A stretch of 7,608 nt of DNA from an uncultured Oscillibacter sp. (GTDB taxonomy: Bacteria; Bacillota; Clostridia; Oscillospirales; Oscillospiraceae). The position numbers and the translations under genes were made by a program. The notes beneath the pieces are model-generated. The model was not told the DNA's origin and did not search any database. It saw nothing but the letters and a program-made list of their open reading frames with translations. Where the stretch lies: positions 1-7,608 of the forward strand of contig CAJFNE010000088.1 in assembly GCA_904393855.1 (NCBI GenBank), given 5' to 3'. Below are positions 1-4,805 of this stretch, piece by piece. The first letter of the stretch is position 1; each line of letters begins with the position of its first letter.

Positions 1-108
1 GTCGTGGAGCTCCACCTCCACCAGCTCGTCATAGGTGACGCCCTCCACCATGCGGACGATCATCAGGGGGCTGGCGATCTCCTCCACGGTTCTGTATTCA
101 CGGATCAT
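1..108 (-). CDS. ntpB: V-type ATPase subunit B, N-terminal fragment (atpB/ntpB)
   Basis: Only the first 36 codons are present; the gene runs off the low-coordinate edge. The translation begins MIREYRTVEEIASPLMIV and continues VEGVTYDELVEVEL, which fits the start of V/A-type ATPase B subunits (beta-barrel domain). In this family B is the non-catalytic nucleotide-binding subunit that alternates with A in the A3B3 head and supplies the arginine finger; those motifs lie outside the window. The ATG at 108-106 overlaps the subunit A stop codon as ATGA, and a strong SD (AGGGAGGTGA) lies inside the end of the A gene, so A and B are probably translationally coupled, in keeping with their equal 3:3 stoichiometry. 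Confidence 0.93.
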   Translation of the reverse strand, partial: MIREYRTVEEIASPLMIVRMVEGVTYDELVEVELHD

Positions 109-1877
109 CCCTGCTCACCTCCCTGGGCGGCCACTGCCGCGATCTCCTGGGTCATCTCCGTGCGGATCTGCTCGTACTCGGCGGCATAGGTCTCCTCCGG
201 CACGCTCTTGGCCCGGCCGATCTTCTCCCGGGCGGGAATGACAAAGAGCTTCGCCACATCGGCGCCCTTGCCGATGGCCTCCCGGCAGAGCCGGTCATAG
301 TCCAGAATCAGCGCCAGCAGCTTCTCCTGCCGGTCATAGGAGGAGAACCCGTCCACATCCATGAAGGCGTTCTGCTGCAGGAAGTCCTCCCGGACCATCC
401 GGGCCACCTCCAGCGTCAGCTGGTCGGCGGGAGACAGGGCATCCTTGCCCACCAGCTGGACGATCTCATTCAGACTGGACTCCTGCTGCAGGATTGTCAT
501 GGCCGCCGTCCGGTGCTGGAGGAATTCCTCCCCCAGATTCTCGTCAAACCAGGGCTTCAGGGAGTCCAGGTACAGGGAGTAGGAGGTCAGCCAGTTGATG
601 GCCGGGAAGTGGCGCTTGTAGGCCAGGGACGAATCCAGGGCCCAGAACACCTTGACAATCCGCATGGTGGCCTGGGACACCGGCTCGGAGAGGTCGCCGC
701 CCGGCGGCGACACGGCGCCCACGGCGGTGAGGCTGCCCCGGCGCTCGTCGGAGCCGATGCACTCCACACTGCCGGCCCGCTCGTAGAACTGGGCCAGGCG
801 GGAGGCAAGGTACGCGGGATAGCCCTCCTCGCCGGGCATCTCCTCCAGCCGGCCGGACATCTCACGCAGGGCCTCCGCCCAGCGGGAGGTGGAGTCGGCG
901 ATGACGGCCACGTCATAGCCCATGTCCCGGAAGTACTCGGCGATGGTGATGCCGGTGTAAACGCTGGCCTCCCGGGCCGCCACGGGCATATCGGAGGTGT
1001 TGGCGATCAGCACCGTCCGCTTCATCAGCGACTCCCCGGTGCGGGGGTCCTTCAACTCCGGGAACTCCCGCAGCACGTCGGTCATCTCATTGCCCCGCTC
1101 GCCGCAGCCGATGTAGACCACGATGTCCACGTCGGACCACTTGGCCAGCTGGTGCTGCACCACGGTCTTGCCGGAGCCGAAGGGGCCGGGCACCGCGGCG
1201 GTGCCGCCCTTGGCGATGGGGAACAGGGTGTCGATGATCCGCTGGCCGGAGCACAGGGGCCGCTTGGGGGGATACTTATGCTGATAGGGCCGCCCGATTC
1301 GGACGGGCCACTTCTGCAGCATGGTGAGGGGCACCTCCCGCCCGTCATCGGTCTTCAGGGTGGCGATGGTCTCCGTCACGTTGAAGGAGCCGCTCTGGAT
1401 GGAGGTGACAGTGCCGCTCAGGTTGGGGGGCACCATGATCTTGTGGAGCACCACCGGCGTCTCCGGCACGGTGCCCAGCACGTCGCCGCCGGTCACCCGG
1501 TCGCCCACCTGGGCCACCGCGGTGAAATCCCACTTCTTCTCGTGGTCCACGGCGGGAACCTCCACGCCGCGGGTGATGTTGGGACCCACCTTCTCCATGA
1601 TCTTCTCCAGGGGACGCTGGATGCCGTCGTAGATGCCCTCGATCATGCCAGGGCCCAGCTCCACGCTCATGGGGGCGCCGGTGGTGACCACCTCCGCCCC
1701 GGGACCCAGGCCGGAGGTCTCCTCATAGACCTGGATGGAGGCGGTGTCGCCCTTCATGGTCAAAATCTCGCCGATCAGACGCTGGGGCCCCACCCGGACC
1801 ACGTCGGACATGTTGGCGTCCGCCAGGCCCGTGGCCACCACCAGCGGTCCGGATACTTTCACAACTCTACCGCTCAA
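105..1877 (-). CDS. ntpA: V-type ATPase catalytic subunit A (atpA/ntpA)
   Basis: Catalytic ATP-hydrolysing/synthesising subunit of the cytoplasmic V1/A1 head, 590 aa, full length for the family. Visible motifs: N-terminal barrel with VSGPLVVA (8-15) and ASIQVYEETSGLGPG (46-60); the A-specific insert around residues 110-185; P-loop GPFGSGKT (231-238); GCGERGNE (257-264) with the presumed catalytic Glu260; Walker B stretch VAVIADSTSRWAEA with Asp328; and AVSPPGGDLSEPV (388-400). All key residues are intact. The start is TTG at 1877-1875: SD AAGAAGG sits 8 bases upstream, and the resulting MSGRVVKVSGPLV matches the normal N-terminus. The only nearby ATG (1884-1882) reads straight into TGA, and an in-frame stop lies 18 bases upstream of the TTG. 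It overlaps subunit B by 4 bases but is separated from subunit F by the structured insertion. Confidence 0.98.
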   Translation of the reverse strand: MSGRVVKVSGPLVVATGLADANMSDVVRVGPQRLIGEILTMKGDTASIQVYEETSGLGPGAEVVTTGAPMSVELGPGMIEGIYDGIQRPLEKIMEKVGPNITRGVEVPAVDHEKKWDFTAVAQVGDRVTGGDVLGTVPETPVVLHKIMVPPNLSGTVTSIQSGSFNVTETIATLKTDDGREVPLTMLQKWPVRIGRPYQHKYPPKRPLCSGQRIIDTLFPIAKGGTAAVPGPFGSGKTVVQHQLAKWSDVDIVVYIGCGERGNEMTDVLREFPELKDPRTGESLMKRTVLIANTSDMPVAAREASVYTGITIAEYFRDMGYDVAVIADSTSRWAEALREMSGRLEEMPGEEGYPAYLASRLAQFYERAGSVECIGSDERRGSLTAVGAVSPPGGDLSEPVSQATMRIVKVFWALDSSLAYKRHFPAINWLTSYSLYLDSLKPWFDENLGEEFLQHRTAAMTILQQESSLNEIVQLVGKDALSPADQLTLEVARMVREDFLQQNAFMDVDGFSSYDRQEKLLALILDYDRLCREAIGKGADVAKLFVIPAREKIGRAKSVPEETYAAEYEQIRTEMTQEIAAVAAQGGEQG

Positions 1878-1884
1878 TTCACAT

Positions 1885-1892
1885 ACCTTCTT
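1885..1892 (-). promoter_or_regulatory. Ribosome binding site deciding the TTG start of subunit A
   Basis: AAGAAGGT on the minus strand lies 7-8 bases before the TTG at 1877-1875. No ATG or GTG in the correct frame is available between the upstream in-frame TGA (1895-1893) and this TTG, so this site fixes the start. Confidence 0.75.
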
Positions 1893-1917
1893 TCAGGATA
1901 AATTCGCCAGAAGGAAA

Positions 1918-1927
1918 CTTTACAGAA
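1918..1927. repeat. Direct repeat, copy 1 (candidate target-site duplication)
   Basis: CTTTACAGAA on the plus strand, identical to 2192-2201. The bases on each side differ (A/C before, A/T after), so the match is exactly 10 bp. This copy lies in the leader of subunit A. Confidence 0.6.
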
Positions 1928-1929
1928 AA

Positions 1930-1955
1930 GGCCAGGAAAAAGGGCCAGGAAAAAA
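1930..1955. repeat. Tandem 13-bp repeat at one end of the element
   Basis: GGCCAGGAAAAA occurs at 1930-1941 and again at 1943-1954, a 13-base period. The second copy also supplies the left arm of the hairpin at 1948-1968. Confidence 0.7.
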
Positions 1956-1970
1956 CTACGTTTTTTCCGG
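1945..1970. repeat. A/T-rich hairpin in the element
   Basis: Perfect 9-bp stem GGAAAAAAC (1948-1956) with GTTTTTTCC (1960-1968) around a 3-base loop. It extends by CC/GG with a single bulged A at 1947. Confidence 0.75.
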
Positions 1971-1994
1971 TTCTTCCGCCCCAAGGCGGAAGAA
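1971..1994. repeat. Perfect 10-bp hairpin in the element
   Basis: TTCTTCCGCC (1971-1980), loop CCAA, GGCGGAAGAA (1985-1994). A mini-hairpin, GATT/AATC at 1995-2005, follows with no gap, and the large branched unit starts at 2006. Neither strand shows the T-run expected of a terminator right after this stem. Confidence 0.8.
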
Positions 1995-2005
1995 GATTTC
2001 CAATC

Positions 2006-2111
2006 ATTTTCGCCGCGGCCTTAAGTGCCTCTCCTCGCGGCACAGCCGCTGCGGTCTCCGCTAAAAATATGCCACCGGCATATTTTCTTAACGCTGCGAC
2101 GTGGCGAAAAT
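2006..2111. repeat. Branched inverted-repeat unit of the element
   Basis: The outer stem pairs 2006-2017 (ATTTTCGCCGCG) with 2100-2111 (CGTGGCGAAAAT): 12 positions, one of them a G-T wobble. A second stem pairs 2021-2025 (TTAAG) with 2087-2091 (CTTAA). Inside are GTGCC/GGCAC (2025-2029 with 2039-2043), GCGG/CCGC (2051-2054 with 2058-2061), and a perfect 10-bp hairpin AAAATATGCC/GGCATATTTT (2064-2073 with 2077-2086, loop ACC). The last resembles a weak bidirectional terminator: a GC core flanked by A and T tracts. Pairings were found by eye and no folding energy was computed. Confidence 0.7.
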
Positions 2112-2116
2112 ACTTT

Positions 2117-2170
2117 GACCCAGCCGCCGGGGGCGGCGTTCACCAGTCCGCAGACTGGTGGTAGGGGGTC
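2117..2170. repeat. Three-way-junction inverted-repeat unit of the element
   Basis: GACCC (2117-2121) pairs with GGGTC (2166-2170) and encloses two perfect hairpins: GCCGCC/GGCGGC (2123-2128 with 2132-2137, loop GGG) and CACCAGTC/GACTGGTG (2141-2148 with 2153-2160, loop CGCA). Confidence 0.7.
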
Positions 2171-2171
2171 T

Positions 2172-2194
2172 AAGGAGGGAGCCTGCTCCCCCTT
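2172..2194. repeat. Terminal hairpin of the element beside the subunit F stop
   Basis: GGGAGC (2177-2182) pairs with GCTCCC (2185-2190). Allowing one bulged A at 2176, AAGG/CCTT extends the stem to 2172-2194. On the minus strand it begins in the F stop codon but is not followed by a T-run, so it is unlikely to stop transcription fully. Confidence 0.65.
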
Positions 2195-2201
2195 TACAGA
2201 A
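2192..2201. repeat. Direct repeat, copy 2, overlapping the subunit F stop codon
   Basis: Second copy of CTTTACAGAA. On the minus strand it reads TTCTGTAAAG and contains the last Leu codon and the TAA stop of subunit F. The insertion therefore left the F reading frame intact. Confidence 0.6.
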
Positions 2202-2511
2202 TATCCGCCCCCACCGCCCGCTCAATGGCCCGCTGGATGTTGGCCTTTCCGATGCCCAGGGACCCCTCCCGGCCGGGGATCAGGATGATGGCGGGCTGCA
2301 CCGCGTCCTTGTAGCGGTCCAGCACGTCCCCCAGGTCCTTGGCCAAGGTCTCCGTCAGATAGATCACCGCGCAGTCCGTCTTGGCCAGCTCCCGGATAGT
2401 CTCCCGGGCCTCCTCCGGCCCAGTCACCGGATAGGTATCCAGACCCAGGGCCCGGAAGCCCATGACGGACTGCCAGTCGCCGATGACGGCGATCCGATGG
2501 GTTGCTGCCAT
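2194..2511 (-). CDS. ntpG: V-type ATPase subunit F (atpF/ntpG)
   Basis: Small central-stalk subunit, 105 aa, the usual family length; with subunit D it forms the rotating shaft under the A3B3 head. The N-terminus RIAVIGDWQSVMGFRALGLD, the middle VIYLTE, the segment PAIILIPGREGSLGIG and the terminal AVGADIL all fit the bacterial V-type F family (a Rossmann-like small fold). The reading frame is open to a GTG at 2532, but AAAGGAGG lies inside that extension, 7 bases before the ATG at 2511-2509, so the ATG is the real start. The preceding C gene stops at 2525, leaving 13 bases that contain the SD. The stop codon lies inside one copy of the 10-bp repeat flanking the insertion. Confidence 0.96.
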   Translation of the reverse strand: MAATHRIAVIGDWQSVMGFRALGLDTYPVTGPEEARETIRELAKTDCAVIYLTETLAKDLGDVLDRYKDAVQPAIILIPGREGSLGIGKANIQRAIERAVGADIL

Positions 2512-2524
2512 ACTGCCGCCTCCT

Positions 2525-3529
2525 TTACACACAGCTCCGGCGCAGCCGGGCCCGGATCAGGTCCGGTGCCAGCCCGGCACTCCGCCCCAGCAGCAGAATC
2601 CGCAGGTTCGTGTATTCCGTCTCCCGGGCCGCCAGATAGGCGATCAGGGGCGCCTCCCCAAATGGGATGGCCTGAGCGCCGGCCAGGTACTCCTCCACCG
2701 CGTCGTCGCAGAGCTTCTCAAACTCCGTCATGGCGCCGCTCTTGAGGATGGCTGCGCCCGCCTCCGCCGCGGCCGCCAGCTCCGTGGGCGCGTACAGCTC
2801 CGCCAGGCCCGCGCCGCCGTCGGCGCTGACCTTCAGCAGGGCCTGGGGCTCGATGGTGCCGTCCTCGAAGAGGACGTCCCTCAGGAAGTCCGCGTTCCGG
2901 CCCATGCGGAGGGTCCGTACCAGAGAGCGCAGGTTGGCCGCGTCGATCTGGGCGCGGACATAGCCCGCCAGAAAATCACTGCCGGTGGCCTCCGCCGCAT
3001 CCATCATGTCCCGATAGCACCAGCGGTCCAGCACCATGTCGCTGCGCTGGGGGTCCCGGGTGGTGTCCAGGACCTCCTTGGCCTCCGCCGCAGCGGCGGC
3101 CAGGGCGGGAGGAAGCTCCTCCAGATGCCCGGACTCCAGGGCCTCCCGCAGCTCCGCCGCGCTGACCCGGCCCATGTCCAGCAGCATGTGACCGGGGTCC
3201 GTTCCCATGGCGGCGGCCTTCAGCAGGGCCTTTACATTGTGATAGTCGTATTTCAGCTTGAAGATGTCGATATACCTGGCGTCCGGGGCGCTGTCAGCCA
3301 GATCCGCCAGCGTCTCCTCCCGGACTGCCGCCAGGGCGGCATCCATCTCCTCAGGGCGGGCCGGGTCCAGTGCCGGATACCCGCACTCCTGAAGGATCTT
3401 TGCCGCCTCGTCGCCGGTGCGGGCCTCCAGCACCTGCTCCATCCGCTCCCGGGTCAGCAGGCCGTTTTCCATAGCCCGGATGCGGGCGGAGATCGCCAGG
3501 TAATCGGTGTCTTTGATTCTTTTTGCCAA
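2525..3529 (-). CDS. ntpC: V-type ATPase subunit C (atpC/ntpC)
   Basis: Funnel-like subunit (homologue of eukaryotic V-ATPase d) that sits on the K ring and connects it to the central stalk. The product is 334 aa, typical length, and largely alpha-helical. Visible family features are the N-terminal DYLAISARIRAMENGLLTRERMEQVLEA and the C-terminal YLAARETEYTNLRILLLGRSAGL followed by RARLRRSCV, where family members usually end in an IR.RL-type segment. The start is TTG at 3529-3527, preceded by an excellent SD (AAGGAGG) that overlaps the TAA of subunit E; no in-frame ATG or GTG is available nearby. Identity rests on these segments plus gene order (between E and F). Only 12 bases separate it from E. 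Confidence 0.93.
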   Translation of the reverse strand: MAKRIKDTDYLAISARIRAMENGLLTRERMEQVLEARTGDEAAKILQECGYPALDPARPEEMDAALAAVREETLADLADSAPDARYIDIFKLKYDYHNVKALLKAAAMGTDPGHMLLDMGRVSAAELREALESGHLEELPPALAAAAAEAKEVLDTTRDPQRSDMVLDRWCYRDMMDAAEATGSDFLAGYVRAQIDAANLRSLVRTLRMGRNADFLRDVLFEDGTIEPQALLKVSADGGAGLAELYAPTELAAAAEAGAAILKSGAMTEFEKLCDDAVEEYLAGAQAIPFGEAPLIAYLAARETEYTNLRILLLGRSAGLAPDLIRARLRRSCV

Positions 3530-3534
3530 GACAC

Positions 3535-3543
3535 TTCCTCCTT
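3535..3543 (-). promoter_or_regulatory. Ribosome binding site for the TTG start of subunit C, fused to the E stop codon
   Basis: The minus strand reads TAAGGAGGAAGTGTCTTG. The TAA ending subunit E is the first part of the SD, and TTG follows after 7 bases. This suggests termination-reinitiation by the same ribosomes. Confidence 0.75.
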
Positions 3544-4234
3544 ATCCCTCCGGGAACAGCTGCTTTGCCACCGCTCCCGCGGTCTCCGCCTTTTGCAGGC
3601 GCACCAGCGTCTCAAAGGTGCAGTTGACCTCCACGTTCTGATTCTTCAGGATGAAGCCGCCCCGCATGGGCCGGGTCTCCTGGGACAGCGTCAGCATGGC
3701 CGTGCCCTGAACGATGGCGGTGACACCAGCGGCCACCTTGTCCAGAATGGCGCCCACCTTGGTGTTGGTCAACTCCTCAGGCAGGTCCGGGGCTGCCTCC
3801 CGGGCCAGCAGTTCGTTGGCTTTCGCCACGGCGGCCTTGCCCACCCGCTCCCGGTCCTGGGGGGAGAAGATGACCTCCTCCTGTCCGGTGGAGGACGCCT
3901 CCACCAGCAGGCCGGCCAGCACCTGGACATACCGCTCCTCCGGCAGGGCACACAGCCGCTCCAGTGCCTGGGCGTAGGCCTTTTCCACCAGCTCCTGCTT
4001 GGTGGCGAGAGCCGTCTTCCGGGCCTCCATCTGGGCGGCGCTGACCAGGCGCTCCTCCCGCTCGGCAGCGGCCCGCTGATGCTTCGCCGTCAGCTCCGCG
4101 GTCTCCGCCTGGGCCTGGGCCTCATAGCGGGCCGTGATCTGGGCCGCTTCCTCCCGGGCCTTCTCCAGCACGCCGTCAATCTCCGTCTGGGCTTCCGCCT
4201 GAATCTGCTGCGTGATCTTTTCGATTCCGTTCAT
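3542..4234 (-). CDS. ntpE: V-type ATPase subunit E (atpE/ntpE)
   Basis: Peripheral-stalk subunit, 230 aa, which pairs with G/H as a heterodimeric stator between the head and subunit I. Roughly residues 1-110 are Ala/Glu/Gln-rich with charged heptad-like spacing (for example EKAREEAAQITARYEAQAQ), a long helix or right-handed coiled coil. The rest is a mixed globular domain that includes EVIFSPQD and the family signature GGFILKNQNVEVNCTFETLV. The ATG at 4234-4232 follows AAAGGGGG at a spacing of about 9 bases. It lies 25 bases after subunit K and 12 bases before subunit C. It should not be confused with F-type AtpE, the c-ring protein. Confidence 0.95.
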   Translation of the reverse strand: MNGIEKITQQIQAEAQTEIDGVLEKAREEAAQITARYEAQAQAETAELTAKHQRAAAEREERLVSAAQMEARKTALATKQELVEKAYAQALERLCALPEERYVQVLAGLLVEASSTGQEEVIFSPQDRERVGKAAVAKANELLAREAAPDLPEELTNTKVGAILDKVAAGVTAIVQGTAMLTLSQETRPMRGGFILKNQNVEVNCTFETLVRLQKAETAGAVAKQLFPEG

Positions 4235-4259
4235 ATGGAATTTCCCCCTTTCCCCGGGG

Positions 4260-4787
4260 TTAGGCGCTAATATTGATGATCATCAGCATGGACGCCAGCA
4301 GGGACAGGATGGCGTAGAACTCCACGGTGATGCAGAGCACCATGCCCTTGGACCAGTCGTCCGGCTTCTTGGCCAGCAGGTTGATGGAGGCGGCAGCCAC
4401 CCGGCCCTGGGCAATGGCGGAGAGCAGGCCGCCCAGCGCGATGGGCAGGCAGGCGAAGAGATACTGGCAGCCCTGGGCGATGGTCAGCTCCGGCAGCGTG
4501 CCGGACAGCAGCCCCATCCGGAAGATGGCGAAGAACCACACCACCAGGCCGTACAGGCCCTGGGTGCCGGGGATCACCTGCAGGATCATCACTTTGCCGA
4601 ACTTACTGGGATCCTGGCACAGCAAGCCCGCGCCGGCCTCACCGGCGAGGCCGGTGCCCTTGGCGGAGCCGATGCCGGGCAATACCGCCGCCAGCGCCGC
4701 GCCCAGCAGGGCCAGGGCCAAGCCGCCGATGGTACCCAGGAAGGTCAGGGACTGCTGCACTTCTACCAATTGATTCAAATCAGTCAT
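4260..4787 (-). CDS. ntpK: V-type ATPase subunit K, rotor-ring proteolipid (atpK/ntpK)
   Basis: Membrane rotor-ring subunit, 175 aa with four hydrophobic helices, arising from a duplicated two-helix hairpin as in V-type 16-kDa proteolipids. First half: GIGSAKGTGLAGEAGAGLL and PGTQGLYG (73-80). Second half: AIAQGRVAAASINLLAKKP and VEFYAIL with the ion-carrying Glu156. Side chains aligned with the Na+ site of the E. hirae K ring are all present: Thr75, Gln76, Tyr79, Gln127 and Glu156, so Na+ coupling is predicted. It is about 15-20 residues longer than the E. hirae protein, mostly at the N-terminus (MTDLNQLVEVQQ). The ATG at 4787-4785 has a near-perfect SD (TAGGAGG), stronger than that of subunit I just upstream, as suits a subunit needed in about ten copies. 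Confidence 0.97.
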   Translation of the reverse strand: MTDLNQLVEVQQSLTFLGTIGGLALALLGAALAAVLPGIGSAKGTGLAGEAGAGLLCQDPSKFGKVMILQVIPGTQGLYGLVVWFFAIFRMGLLSGTLPELTIAQGCQYLFACLPIALGGLLSAIAQGRVAAASINLLAKKPDDWSKGMVLCITVEFYAILSLLASMLMIINISA

Positions 4788-4805
4788 TGTCGTTTCCTCC
4801 TAAAA

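Larger units (their letters stand above)
1928..2191. mobile_element. Probable non-autonomous inserted element (MITE-like, highly structured)
   Basis: A noncoding stretch of about 264 bp between subunits F and A, in an operon whose other junctions are 25 bases or less. It is bounded by an exact 10-bp direct repeat (CTTTACAGAA at 1918-1927 and 2192-2201), as a target-site duplication would be. Inside, nearly all bases belong to consecutive hairpins or branched stems (listed separately). No credible ORF or SD-led start is present, so it would have to be moved in trans. Removing the element plus one repeat joins the F stop to the A leader with a gap of about 42 bases. The outer ends show only a weak inverted match (CAGG near each end), so I cannot assign an IS family or fix the exact ends. 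A structured RNA or a conserved intergenic palindromic repeat that did not arrive by transposition are alternatives. No sequence search was possible. Confidence 0.6.

Noticed and set aside
513..1901. Long plus-strand open frame of 462 codons opposite subunit A
   Set aside because: It is antisense to a clear catalytic subunit A, is rich in His/Gly/Gln/Leu as expected from the complement of GC-biased codons, and has no recognisable motif.
2006..2111. CRISPR array or attC-type site as an explanation of the hairpins
   Set aside because: There are no regularly spaced identical repeats with variable spacers, and no integrase or cassette context. The stems are all different.
2025..2288. Plus-strand open frame of 87 codons across the structured element
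   Set aside because: It runs through hairpin arms and into the antisense of subunit F, without an SD or a recognisable protein; it does not make the element autonomous.
2194..2532. Longer subunit F starting at GTG 2532
   Set aside because: The extension overlaps the subunit C stop and contains the AAAGGAGG ribosome binding site; the ATG at 2511 gives the normal family N-terminus.
2462..4270. Long plus-strand open frame of 602 codons opposite subunits F, C and E
   Set aside because: It crosses three real genes and their junctions on the other strand and has spurious His/Gln/Arg-rich composition. GC-rich codon use leaves the antisense frame open.
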